Shown here: piece by piece, positions 17,920 through 26,239 of the stretch
Numbering within the stretch: position 1 is the stretch's first letter
Layout of the letters: the number at the start of each line of letters is the position of its first letter
Source: JAYWXI01 sp036016955
Lineage (GTDB): Bacteria; Bacteroidota; Bacteroidia; Flavobacteriales; Weeksellaceae
Length of the DNA: 64,000 nt
Direction of reading: 5' to 3'
NCBI RefSeq assembly: GCF_036016955.1
Contig: NZ_JAYWXI010000002.1
Coordinates: 124,001-188,000 of the forward strand
The notes under the pieces: model-generated
Seen by the model: the letters and a program-made list of their open reading frames with translations, nothing else
Databases searched by the model: none
What the model was told of the DNA's origin: nothing
Position numbers and translations under genes: made by a program

Positions 17920-18294
17920 ATGGCGGAACATAACGATTTCGGGCGTTGGGCGGAAGAAACGACCGTTGTATTTTTGGAGTCGAAAGGGTATCGGATACTG
18001 GCCCGAAATTACAGATACCAAAAAGCAGAAATCGATTTGATAGCCGAATTCAAAGATTTGGTTGTTGTGATTGAGGTCAAGGCGAGAGCTTCAAAGACTC
18101 CTACCCGACCGGAAGAGGCGGTGAATCGGAAAAAAATAAAACGCCTGGTGGGTGCTGCCGATGCTTTTATGGCGGCCCATCAAATGGACAAAGAAGTGCG
18201 ATTCGATATTGTATCGGTAATTTTGGAGTCGGAAGGAAAGTATACCATTACTCATTTGGAGGATGCTTTCGAGAGTTTCGATGCTGGCCTTTAG
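17920..18294 (+). CDS. yraN: YraN / UPF0102 nuclease-fold protein
   Basis: A 124-aa protein of the UPF0102 family, a PD-(D/E)xK nuclease fold of unresolved cellular role. The catalytic-like residues E-x-D-L-I-A and E-V-K-A-R appear in KAEIDLIAEF and VIEVKARAS. Upstream GRWAEETTVVFLESKGY is the usual N-terminal helix. Last gene of the LysE-ldcA-yraN operon, followed by a terminator. Confidence 0.9.
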   Translation: MAEHNDFGRWAEETTVVFLESKGYRILARNYRYQKAEIDLIAEFKDLVVVIEVKARASKTPTRPEEAVNRKKIKRLVGAADAFMAAHQMDKEVRFDIVSVILESEGKYTITHLEDAFESFDAGL

Positions 18295-18336
18295 TTTGGG
18301 TACGGGCAATATAAAATTTAATTTTTTTCAATAGGA

Positions 18337-18366
18337 AAACTCCGAAAATGAATTCGGAGTTTATTT
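18337..18366. terminator. Terminator between yraN and sodC
   Basis: Stem AAACTCCGAA / TTCGGAGTTT around a 6-nt loop (AATGAA), followed by a T-rich tract. Serves the two convergent genes. Confidence 0.8.
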
Positions 18367-18387
18367 TCTCATAGCGGATGCAAAATT

Positions 18388-18891
18388 TTATTTGATTTCC
18401 ACGCAACCGATTCTTCCGCCTGCATTACCGGTGGGTTGGGTTTTGAAATCGTCTGCTTTGGCATGGATGATGATGGATTTTCCGATGATGTTTTTAGTTT
18501 CATCTTTACAGCCAATGCACCATTTATCGGTTTTCATGACCATTCTTGCGGTTCCTTTTTCATCGGCTTTCAGGTTACCCAAGTCACCGGCGTGATGTTC
18601 GTGGGAAGCCCATTTTCCATGTTTTTCGTTGGTGGGATTCCAATGGCCGCCGGCGGAGGTTCCGTCTGCTGAAGAACAATCGCCAAATTCGTGGATGTGC
18701 GAGGCATGAAGGCTGTTGGGAGTAAGGTTATAAACGTTCATATCCAATTCGACGGTATTACCTTTTTGGGTGAACTTGGCCGTCCCTTGGGTTTGGGTTC
18801 CGCTTTTAGCAGCAATGGTATAAGTTTTTGTGGTGGTGCAGGAAGCTAAGGCCAGCGTAAGCGCAATTGCCGAAATTACAGATGTTTTCAT
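18388..18891 (-). CDS. sodC: Cu/Zn superoxide dismutase, lipoprotein
   Basis: Converts superoxide to oxygen and hydrogen peroxide outside the cytoplasm. The 167-aa protein starts with a lipoprotein signal peptide (LALASC lipobox, Cys18 lipidated). Copper and zinc ligands are visible in HIHEFGDCS, GGHWNP, HEHHAGDLGN and IIIHAKADD. The disulfide-type cysteines are in GDCSS and GRIGCVE. A second pair (KWCIGCKD) in the middle is less usual. Membrane-anchored SodC protects against external oxidative attack. It is convergent with yraN. Confidence 0.93.
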   Translation of the reverse strand: MKTSVISAIALTLALASCTTTKTYTIAAKSGTQTQGTAKFTQKGNTVELDMNVYNLTPNSLHASHIHEFGDCSSADGTSAGGHWNPTNEKHGKWASHEHHAGDLGNLKADEKGTARMVMKTDKWCIGCKDETKNIIGKSIIIHAKADDFKTQPTGNAGGRIGCVEIK

Positions 18892-18971
18892 TTTTTTGGA
18901 TTAAAATAATTAGCTACTTTAAAGGTAATAAATATTTGAAAATAAACGGGCAGGAAAAGAATTTATTTTTA

Positions 18972-18987
18972 TTTTTCACGTGAAACA
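18972..18987. promoter_or_regulatory. parS site 3
   Basis: TTTTTCACGTGAAACA differs from the parS consensus only at position 2. It lies in the sodC-folC intergenic region, right of the candidate origin, about 5.7 kb away. Confidence 0.8.
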
Positions 18988-19000
18988 TTTGTTTTAATTA

Positions 19001-19034
19001 TTTGATTTATAATATTTTGTATTGTTTACTTTTG
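19001..19034 (+). promoter_or_regulatory. Promoter for folC
   Basis: TTTG (19001-19004) and TACTTTTG (19027-19034), 22-bp spacing, fit the Bacteroidota promoter pattern and give a leader of about 80 nt to the ATG at 19120. Confidence 0.55.
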
Positions 19035-19119
19035 TGTTTTGTTTAAGTTTTTAAGGATTAAAGTTGGATTTTGATTGTTTTTTCTTCGGAATCTCCAATC
19101 TTTTATCCAATTTTGCATC

Positions 19120-20358
19120 ATGACCGAGAAAGACTATCAAGAAGCTTTGGATTGGCTCTTTGTTCAAGCACCGAATTATCAAATTCAAGGGCAGAAAGCT
19201 TATAAACCGGGGTTGGATAACATCCGTGCATTATGCAAGCATTTTGGCAATCCCCAGGAGCAAATTCAGACCATTCATATTGCAGGGACCAACGGCAAGG
19301 GTTCAACCAGTAATATGTTGGCTTCCGTGCTTCAGGAAGCGGGCTATAAAGTTGGGGTTTATAACTCGCCCCATTTAGTCGATTTTACCGAAAGAGTCAA
19401 AGTGAATGGCAAGAAAGCCGATAAGGTTTTCGTTTACGATTTTATCCGAAAGCTCAAGACGCTTCCCGAGACTATCCGACCTTCTTTTTTTGAATACACT
19501 ACGATCATGGCGTTTGACTATTTCTTTCGGCAGCAGGTGGATTTTGCCATTATCGAAGTGGGATTAGGCGGGCGGTTGGATTCCACCAATATCATTTTAC
19601 CGAGAGTTAGTGCCATTACCAACGTGTCTTTAGATCATACGTCCATTTTGGGGGATACCGTTGAGGCCATTGCTCGGGAAAAGGCAGGAATTATCAAACC
19701 AGGGGTACCGGTGGTGTGTGGTGATCAAAACGAAAGGGTAAAAGAAATCATTAAAGAAGTGGCACAATCCAAAGAAACGAAATATGTGGACGCTTCCATA
19801 GGGGCTCCCTCCTACTCTTCTGATCTTGAAGGTCGTTACCAAATTAACAATATCAAAGTGGTTTTGGGGCTCGTTGAAGAACTGAAGAATCAAGGGGTAG
19901 GCATTTCAAATCAAAATATTGAAGAAGGCCTGAAAAACGTGGGACGAAATACGGGATTTATAGGCCGGTGGTATCGTTTTTCGGAGGATCCTTTGGTGAT
20001 TTGCGATACGGGGCATAACCGGGCTGGTTTGGAGGAAGTTTTTTCTCAACTCGAGTCGATGGATTTATTCAAACATATGATTTTGGGGTTTGTCAATGAT
20101 AAGGATGTGGGGTCTATTTTACCTTTATTGCCGAAAAATGCGGCTTATTATTTTGTAAAACCATCGGTTGAACGTGGCCGGCATCCTTCGGAGTATGAAG
20201 AGGAGCTGAAAAAAATGAAAATTAATTATAAAATTTTTGAAGATGAGCAATCAGCGTATTTATATGTAAAACAGATTGTTACAAAAAAAGAAATGATTTT
20301 TGTGGGCGGAAGTAACTTTGTTGTAGGAAAATTTTTAGAAAAAAATTTGCAGGAATAA
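19120..20358 (+). CDS. folC: Folylpolyglutamate / dihydrofolate synthase
   Basis: An ATP-dependent Mur-ligase-fold enzyme that adds glutamate to (dihydro)folate. Starting at MTEKDYQEALDWLF gives 412 aa. The P-loop IAGTNGKGSTS, the SPHLVDFTERVKVNG loop, and the central TNVSLDHTSILGDTVEAIAREKAGI segment are FolC signatures. An upstream start at 19075 is in frame but adds unsupported residues. It precedes a tRNA-Val by about 30 bp; the tRNA promoter overlaps the folC stop. Confidence 0.95.
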   Translation: MTEKDYQEALDWLFVQAPNYQIQGQKAYKPGLDNIRALCKHFGNPQEQIQTIHIAGTNGKGSTSNMLASVLQEAGYKVGVYNSPHLVDFTERVKVNGKKADKVFVYDFIRKLKTLPETIRPSFFEYTTIMAFDYFFRQQVDFAIIEVGLGGRLDSTNIILPRVSAITNVSLDHTSILGDTVEAIAREKAGIIKPGVPVVCGDQNERVKEIIKEVAQSKETKYVDASIGAPSYSSDLEGRYQINNIKVVLGLVEELKNQGVGISNQNIEEGLKNVGRNTGFIGRWYRFSEDPLVICDTGHNRAGLEEVFSQLESMDLFKHMILGFVNDKDVGSILPLLPKNAAYYFVKPSVERGRHPSEYEEELKKMKINYKIFEDEQSAYLYVKQIVTKKEMIFVGGSNFVVGKFLEKNLQE

Positions 20359-20376
20359 AAAATCGTCGTATATTTG
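20346..20376 (+). promoter_or_regulatory. Promoter for tRNA-Val(TAC)
   Basis: TTTG (20346-20349) and TATATTTG (20369-20376) with 19-bp spacing. The -33 element lies in the last folC codons. Confidence 0.7.
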
Positions 20377-20391
20377 CAACACCAAAAACAA

Positions 20392-20466
20392 GGGTTCTTA
20401 GCTCAGTTGGTTCAGAGCATCTGGTTTACACCCAGAGGGTCGGGGGTTCGAATCCCTCAGGACCCA
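20392..20466 (+). tRNA. tRNA-Val (anticodon TAC)
   Basis: A 75-nt cloverleaf: acceptor GGGTTCT pairs with AGGACCC (one G-T), D-arm AGCTC-AGTTGG, anticodon stem CTGG/CCAG with loop TTTACAC, and T-arm GGTTCGAATCC. The 3' CCA is not encoded. Confidence 0.95.
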
Positions 20467-20469
20467 CAA

Positions 20470-20499
20470 AATCTCAGAAAATTCTGAGATTTTTTTTAT
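20470..20499 (+). terminator. Terminator after tRNA-Val(TAC)
   Basis: Stem AATCTCAGAA / TTCTGAGATT, 2-nt loop, then a T-run. It stands between two tRNA genes, only 9 bp before the second. Confidence 0.75.
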
Positions 20500-20508
20500 T
20501 TTCCTTGG

Positions 20509-20583
20509 GGGTGGTTAGCTCAGTTGGTTTAGAGCGTTGCGTTGACATCGCAGAGGTCACTGGTTCGAATCCTGTACCACCCA
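20509..20583 (+). tRNA. tRNA-Val (anticodon GAC)
   Basis: A 75-nt cloverleaf: acceptor GGGTGGT pairs with ACCACCC, D-arm GCTCAGTTGG, anticodon stem TGCG/CGCA with loop TTGACAT, and T-loop GGTTCGAATCC. 3' CCA not encoded. Because a terminator separates it from the first Val tRNA, it depends on read-through or on a promoter inside the terminator region. Confidence 0.95.
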
Positions 20584-20594
20584 CTTCACCAAGT

Positions 20595-20625
20595 AAACGT
20601 CCTGCCTGAAGCGGGGCGTTTTTTT
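20595..20625 (+). terminator. Terminator after tRNA-Val(GAC)
   Basis: Stem AACGTCCTGC / GCGGGGCGTT with G-T pairs, loop CTGAA, then TTTTTT. Confidence 0.7.
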
Positions 20626-20663
20626 ATTGGCAGGGAGTGAGGAAAGCACCAAAAATATTTCCG

Positions 20664-20671
20664 TAAATTTG
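20664..20671 (+). promoter_or_regulatory. -7 element for sufS
   Basis: TAAATTTG, 21 bp before the ATG at 20693; supports that start rather than an in-frame ATG at 20627. Confidence 0.5.
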
Positions 20672-20692
20672 CCTTTTTCTAAAGGCAAAATC

Positions 20693-21913
20693 ATGATCGA
20701 TATAAAAGCAATCCGCAGCCAGTTTCCCATTTTGGATCAAAAAGTGAACGGGCATCCTTTGGTGTATTTGGATAATGCGGCGACCTCCCAAAAACCGCTA
20801 GGCGTGATTGATGCGCTCCGGAATTATTATTTGGAGAGCAATGCGAATGTCCATCGGGGGATTCATACACTTAGCCAAATTGCTACCGAACAGATGGAGG
20901 CTGCCCGGAAGAAGGTGCAGCGGTTCATTGGTGCTCGACACGATCATGAGGTTATTTTTACGAAGGGAACGACAGAGGGGATTAATCTTATTGCTTATGC
21001 TTTAACGCCTCTCATTAGCGAGGGGGACGAGATTATTGTTTCTCACTTGGAACATCATTCCAACATTGTGCCTTGGCAGATGCTTTGCGAGAGAACTGGT
21101 GCAGTGCTTCGGGTGATTCCGATGGACGGAAACGGGGTGTTGCAATTGGATTTTTTGGAGAAGATTCTGAATGAAAAAACCAAAATAGTGTCTGTCAATC
21201 AGGTTTCTAATGCTTTGGGGGTGATTAATCCTATTGAGGAGATTATAGCCATGACGCGCCGGCTTTCCTCGGCTTGGGTTGTGATTGACGGGGCTCAGTC
21301 GGTTCCTCATTTCAAAATCGATGTTCAGTCCATGGATTGCGATTTTTTCGTGTTCTCGGGGCATAAGATGTACGCTCCTATGGGAACGGGGATATTGTAT
21401 GGGAAGGAAGCGGTTTTGGAAAAGATTCATCCGTTTCATGGTGGTGGAGAAATGATTCATACTTGTTCTTTTGAGAAAACGACTTATGCTGCTCTTCCCT
21501 TCCGCTTGGAGGCAGGGACTCCGAATGTGGGCGGAAACATTGCTTTAGGGGCGGCAGTGGACTTTATTGAATCGGTTGGTCATTCCTTTATTCAGGAACA
21601 TGAAGAAGCCTTGCTTGCTAAAGCTCAAAAGCAACTTTCGGAAATTGGGGGACTGAAGATTTATGCCGAAAAAGCCCCGAGAACCGGCGTAGTGTCTTTT
21701 ACCATTGAGGGGGCGGGAATTGCTTCCGATGCCGGCATGATTTTGGACAAAATGGGGATCGCGGTCAGAACGGGGCACCATTGTACGCAGCCGATTATGG
21801 ACTTTTTCAATATTGCGGGTACGGTACGGGCCAGCTTTGCGGTTTACAATACGTTGGAGGAGATTGATGTTTTGACCGAGGGGGTCAGAAAAGCCAAACG
21901 GATGCTTCTGTAA
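20693..21913 (+). CDS. sufS: Cysteine desulfurase, SufS type
   Basis: A PLP enzyme that takes sulfur from cysteine for Fe-S cluster assembly. Starting at MIDIKAIRSQFPIL gives 406 aa, normal for group II desulfurases. Visible sites: YLDNAATSQKP, HLEHHSNIVPWQ, VIDGAQSVPH, the PLP lysine in SGHKMYAPMGTGILYG, and the persulfide Cys in RTGHHCTQP. No other suf genes are adjacent. It follows a tRNA-Val with its own promoter. Confidence 0.95.
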   Translation: MIDIKAIRSQFPILDQKVNGHPLVYLDNAATSQKPLGVIDALRNYYLESNANVHRGIHTLSQIATEQMEAARKKVQRFIGARHDHEVIFTKGTTEGINLIAYALTPLISEGDEIIVSHLEHHSNIVPWQMLCERTGAVLRVIPMDGNGVLQLDFLEKILNEKTKIVSVNQVSNALGVINPIEEIIAMTRRLSSAWVVIDGAQSVPHFKIDVQSMDCDFFVFSGHKMYAPMGTGILYGKEAVLEKIHPFHGGGEMIHTCSFEKTTYAALPFRLEAGTPNVGGNIALGAAVDFIESVGHSFIQEHEEALLAKAQKQLSEIGGLKIYAEKAPRTGVVSFTIEGAGIASDAGMILDKMGIAVRTGHHCTQPIMDFFNIAGTVRASFAVYNTLEEIDVLTEGVRKAKRMLL

Positions 21914-22013
21914 AAGATTTTTTTAAATGGCGAGAGATTATTAGGGTTTGTTGATTCAGGTTGTTGATGCAGATTTGGGAAACTATCCCGACAGAATGAA
22001 TGCATAGAGCATA

Positions 22014-22043
22014 AAAAAGAGACCGAAATTTCGGTCTCTTTTT
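22014..22043. terminator. Bidirectional terminator after sufS / nuclease gene
   Basis: A perfect 15+15 inverted repeat (arm AAAAAGAGACCGAAA) with flanking A and T runs, placed between convergent genes. Confidence 0.85.
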
Positions 22044-22061
22044 GTTTTTATTGAATGAAAA

Positions 22062-23264
22062 TTAATTTCTTGAAGGAGCTTCCCTTTGAATCACGGATAC
22101 TGCAGGAAAGTGGTCGCTGTATCCTCCGGTGTAGGAATCAAAGTTCCATGAACGCTTGGGATACCCTTTGAACTGCCCTTCGCGGTTTATCATATAATCG
22201 GGGGCATAAATTTCCGCTTTGTAAATGCTGTATTGTTTGGAAAGCGGTTCGGAAGAAATCAGGTTTTTCGATACGATGATTTGGTCGAAAAGGTTCGGAG
22301 CGTCCCGATAGGCCAAAGAAGCGATACCGGCGCGGTATAATTTGGTCATTAGGTTCAAATAGGGCGATTGGTCAGAGAGTTCCTTTTCGGTTCCTACAGC
22401 GCCTAAATGACGTCTTAAACTGGGGCTTACGGGATCGTCGTTGAAGTCGCCCATGGCAAAAAGTTTAACCGAGGGGTCTTTTTCTCTTATTTTATCCATT
22501 TCTTGCTTCAGGGCTACGGCAGCCGCATTACGACGAGCGGCCGAACGGGCTTCGCCTCCACTTCGGGAAGGCCAGTGGTTCATGAAAACCGCAATTTTTT
22601 CGCCGTCCAAAAGTCCTTCTGCGATTAAAATGTCCCGAGTGTAGGAGCGTTTGCCTTCGTCATCGAACATTACGATTTCTTTTTTGTACGAATGGGTAGG
22701 CAAAAAACGGTGTTTTTGATAAATCAGCGCTACGTCAATTCCCCGGGCATCGTAGGAATTGTAGTGAATAATGCCATAATTCCCGTTGGCAAGAGCAGAT
22801 TTCTTGATTAGATCCTCGATGACTTGGCGGTTTTCCACCTCAATAAGCCCTACGATTGTCGGAAGGCTGTTGGTGTATTGTCTGCCCAGTTCCGAAATGA
22901 CTTTGGAGAGGGTTTCCAATTTATGGTTATAGACTTTTCCGCTGTAGTTTTTAGCGCTTTTTGGAGTGAAATCGTCGGCAAGAACCTGATGACGAATCAC
23001 TTTTTTGCCAACCAAGAGCGAGTCGTTCCAAGGGCCGGCGTAATCTTCGGTAACCTCCAAATACTTGAGCGAATCGATGGGGACACTGCGGTGGAAATTC
23101 CGGTGTCCTATGGGAAGCGTTCCGTCGATATAATCGGCCGAAGCAATGGTATCCCATAAATTTTCCACGTTCATAAAAGCCACGGTGGCACGCTGCACCT
23201 GGCGCCTCTGAGCCTCCGTTAGCACCAAGCTAAATACGGCAATAAGGATAAGGAATTTTCTCAT
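22062..23264 (-). CDS. Secreted endonuclease/exonuclease/phosphatase-family protein
   Basis: A 400-aa exported protein with an N-terminal signal peptide (MRKFLILIAVFSLVLTEAQ). EEP-fold motifs: VAFMNVENLWD, VGLIEVENRQV (metal Glu), VFMNHWPSRSGG (His), FAMGDFNDDPVS (Asp/Asn) and a C-terminal GGYSDHFPAV (catalytic Asp-His). The fold hydrolyses phosphodiesters or phosphomonoesters; nuclease versus phosphatase activity cannot be decided here. It is divergent from a TonB receptor and a DUF5689 lipoprotein, so it may break down extracellular nucleic acid or organic phosphate before uptake. Confidence 0.88.
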   Translation of the reverse strand: MRKFLILIAVFSLVLTEAQRRQVQRATVAFMNVENLWDTIASADYIDGTLPIGHRNFHRSVPIDSLKYLEVTEDYAGPWNDSLLVGKKVIRHQVLADDFTPKSAKNYSGKVYNHKLETLSKVISELGRQYTNSLPTIVGLIEVENRQVIEDLIKKSALANGNYGIIHYNSYDARGIDVALIYQKHRFLPTHSYKKEIVMFDDEGKRSYTRDILIAEGLLDGEKIAVFMNHWPSRSGGEARSAARRNAAAVALKQEMDKIREKDPSVKLFAMGDFNDDPVSPSLRRHLGAVGTEKELSDQSPYLNLMTKLYRAGIASLAYRDAPNLFDQIIVSKNLISSEPLSKQYSIYKAEIYAPDYMINREGQFKGYPKRSWNFDSYTGGYSDHFPAVSVIQREAPSRN

Positions 23265-23281
23265 TTTAATGATTTCTCATG

Positions 23282-23289
23282 CAAAGTTA
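23282..23289 (-). promoter_or_regulatory. -7 element for the secreted EEP gene
   Basis: TAACTTTG on the minus strand (CAAAGTTA on +), 17 bp before the ATG. Confidence 0.5.
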
Positions 23290-23406
23290 CTATTTTCTGA
23301 CTTAGATAAAAGCCCGTTGAAAAAAAATAGCTTTTGACGTAATATATATCATCTTTTTTAACGATAAGATAATGTTAAAAACCTCATAACTTTACTAAAA
23401 TTAAGT

Positions 23407-23414
23407 TAATTTTG
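23407..23414 (+). promoter_or_regulatory. -7 element for the TonB receptor
   Basis: TAATTTTG fits TAnnTTTG, 47 bp before the ATG of the receptor. No clear -33 element. Confidence 0.45.
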
Positions 23415-23461
23415 TAGTCTGGTATTTTATCAGGACATTTTAGAATACAATTTTTTAAATC

Positions 23462-26221
23462 ATGATAAAAAAATTATCTTTAGTCTCGTTATTCACTATG
23501 CTTCCGGCATCTTTTTATTATGCGCAGACCACGGTTTATGCTTATGTAAAAGACGCTCAGGGCAACCCTGTGGAACGAGCAGAAGTGGATTTGGTGCAAT
23601 CGGCTAATGATGTGACAGCCGATAAGATTGGTTACTTTCAGTTTGTGGATCTTAAGCCGGGAACCTACCAAATCGTGGTTACCAAGCAAGGATTTGAGCA
23701 AAGAATAATCGATTTTCAGGTAGCTTCTGACGAGAAGAGAAAAGATTTGGGTGTTATCAGCCTTCTTCCTTCGGCCAATACGCAAGATATGGGTATTCTT
23801 CTCATTGATGATGCGGTTGCGGACGCGGATGGAAGTTCCATGCAGCCTACGGTAGGGCTTTTGAGTTCGGGAAGGGATGCTTTTCAAAATGCGGCGGCTT
23901 TCGAGCTGGGGGCTTATTGGTTCCGCCCGAGAGGGATTGATAACCGTTTTGAAGATGTTCTTTTCAACGGGGTATCCATGTCCAAGAACGATAACGGTCG
24001 CATCGATTTCAGTAATTGGGCGGGACTTAACGACGTAACCCGTTACCCTCAGGAGAATGCGGATAATTTGACTCCTTCCGAATATACTTTTGGAAACTTG
24101 GGTGGTGTGGTTTATTACAACACAAGGGCGTCCAGTTTTAGAAAAGGGGCTTCGTTGGCGTATTCCCTTACCAACCGTAGTTACCGGAACCGTCTGATGG
24201 GGACTTACTCCAGCGGAATGATGGCCAACGGATGGGCTTTTACCGTATCGGGAAGCCGTCGATGGGCAGAGGAAGGTATTATTGAGGGAACCGTTCAAAA
24301 TTCTTACGCTTATTTTGCGGCGGTAGAGAAAAAATTCTCGGAAAGGTTTTCCATTAACCTTACGGCTTTTGGTACGCCTACACGTAGAGGAACCAATAGC
24401 CCGAGCACGCAGGAGGCCTACGATATTTTGGGCAAAAATTACAACTCTTTTTGGGGTTGGCAGGATGGTGTGAAGCGGAATTCGAGAATGCGGAGAACTT
24501 TCGAGCCGGTGTTCATGCTTCAGACTTTTAATAAACTAGGGAAAAACAGCAATTGGAACAATACCATTTCTTATCAAACAGGCGAAGATGCCAGAAGCCG
24601 CTTAGATTGGTTCCATGCTCAGGATCCCCATCCTACGTATTACCGCAGATTGCCTAGTTATGGTATCTCGAGCAGGGATGAATTTATAGCCAACAGTCAG
24701 ATCAACTGGGAAAGCCTTTACCTTGCGAACTTCAATAACAGAGAGGAGGGGGCCAGATATTCCCTAGTGGAAGACGTGAGTAGAGATAAAACATTCAACT
24801 TTATTTCCCATTTCGATACGAAACTCTACGACAACTGGAAATTGAACCTTAACCTGGCTTACCAAAAATTAAAGTCCGATAATTTCAGAAGAATAGAGGA
24901 TCTTTTGGGTGCGAGCTATGCTAATAATTTGGATGCTTTTGGAAGCGATCGTCCTTACAATATGGATGATCCGAACACCAAAGTGGGAGTTGGCGACCGA
25001 ACCCAGTATTCTTTTGATTTGCTTCGGGATCACCTTTCCCTTCATGCGGAAACCGAGTTGGATTTGAGAAAATGGAGTGTGGCGGCTTCTGCTTTTGTTG
25101 CTTATTCCGAGTCCCAAAGAAACGGGCATTTCCGAAACCATTTTTACCAGGATAATTCCAAAGGGAAAAGTGCTGTTTATGATGCTTTGGAAGCAGGTTT
25201 GAAGGCCCGAGTGACGTACAAATTGGATGGTCGTAATTTCGTGACCTACAGCGGAACGTTCTTTAGCCTTGCCCCTACCCTTAACGAGATTTTCATCAAC
25301 CCGAGGGTTAGCGATTTTGTAACCCCTGGTGTGGCTAACCAAATCATCAATTCCAACGAATTGAGCTACATTCATCGTGGTCAAATCCTCAAACTCCGAC
25401 TATCCGCTTACTGGACGGATATCGACAATGCTACGGAAATTACCCGTTATTACGGAGAGGGCTTGCAGTTGGGCGATAATGCCGTGGCCAGCAACGCTTT
25501 TGTTACCGAGGCTCTTACGGGCATTCGCAAGAGACATAAGGGGTTGGAGCTTGGTGCGGATCTTAAAGTTTCCCCTACGCTTAACATTATCGCTGCGGGA
25601 AGCTATGGCGAGTACACTTACGAAAACAATCCGAATCTTTATCTTACTTTGGATTCTGACCTTTATGCCAGAGGGTTTGAGAGCTTGGGTCAGGCAAATA
25701 TCAAAGGGTATAAAGTGGCCGGTACGCCTCAAAAGGCGGCGTCTTTGGGCTTCCGTTATAACAGTCCTAAATTTTGGTGGTTTGGGGCTTCGGCGAACTA
25801 TTTGGCAGATCAGTTTCTTAGCTTCTCTTCAATCATCCGTTCAGCGAGTTTTTACACCAATCCGCTTACCGGAGACCCTTATGCCGCTTACGCGGATCCT
25901 TTTTCCGGAACGGCTATCCCAGAGGCAACACCGGAGAATGTGGCTGCACTCGTGAAACAAACCAAGTTTGACGATCAGTTTATGATTAATGCCAACGTAG
26001 GTAAATCGTTCCGATTCGGAAAATACCGGATGGGTGTGAGCCTTAGCGTTAACAACGTGTTGAATAACCGTAATTATGTTACCGGAGGTTTTGAGCAAGG
26101 AAGAAAATCCAACTTCAGGGAGTTTTATTTGGAAAGCCAAAGAGAGACCCCTTATTTCGGACCAAGATTATGGTATGACCGCGGAAGAACCTATTTCGCA
26201 AACGTTTATTTAAGATTCTAA
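23462..26221 (+). CDS. TonB-dependent outer-membrane receptor
   Basis: A 919-aa outer-membrane transporter that would take up a substrate using TonB energy. Signal peptide MIKKLSLVSLFTMLPASFYYAQ, then a carboxypeptidase-regulatory-like domain (TVYAYVKDAQGNPVERAEV, residues ~22-105). The plug region follows (residues ~110-230, with FRPRGIDNRF and LGGVVYYNTR). The rest is a barrel with alternating aromatic strands ending GRTYFANVYLRF. It is 18 bp upstream of the DUF5689 lipoprotein and likely cotranscribed. The neighbours suggest a nucleic acid or phosphoester substrate; this is inference. Confidence 0.88.
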   Translation: MIKKLSLVSLFTMLPASFYYAQTTVYAYVKDAQGNPVERAEVDLVQSANDVTADKIGYFQFVDLKPGTYQIVVTKQGFEQRIIDFQVASDEKRKDLGVISLLPSANTQDMGILLIDDAVADADGSSMQPTVGLLSSGRDAFQNAAAFELGAYWFRPRGIDNRFEDVLFNGVSMSKNDNGRIDFSNWAGLNDVTRYPQENADNLTPSEYTFGNLGGVVYYNTRASSFRKGASLAYSLTNRSYRNRLMGTYSSGMMANGWAFTVSGSRRWAEEGIIEGTVQNSYAYFAAVEKKFSERFSINLTAFGTPTRRGTNSPSTQEAYDILGKNYNSFWGWQDGVKRNSRMRRTFEPVFMLQTFNKLGKNSNWNNTISYQTGEDARSRLDWFHAQDPHPTYYRRLPSYGISSRDEFIANSQINWESLYLANFNNREEGARYSLVEDVSRDKTFNFISHFDTKLYDNWKLNLNLAYQKLKSDNFRRIEDLLGASYANNLDAFGSDRPYNMDDPNTKVGVGDRTQYSFDLLRDHLSLHAETELDLRKWSVAASAFVAYSESQRNGHFRNHFYQDNSKGKSAVYDALEAGLKARVTYKLDGRNFVTYSGTFFSLAPTLNEIFINPRVSDFVTPGVANQIINSNELSYIHRGQILKLRLSAYWTDIDNATEITRYYGEGLQLGDNAVASNAFVTEALTGIRKRHKGLELGADLKVSPTLNIIAAGSYGEYTYENNPNLYLTLDSDLYARGFESLGQANIKGYKVAGTPQKAASLGFRYNSPKFWWFGASANYLADQFLSFSSIIRSASFYTNPLTGDPYAAYADPFSGTAIPEATPENVAALVKQTKFDDQFMINANVGKSFRFGKYRMGVSLSVNNVLNNRNYVTGGFEQGRKSNFREFYLESQRETPYFGPRLWYDRGRTYFANVYLRF

Positions 26222-26239
26222 AAAAACAAACAGACAGCA

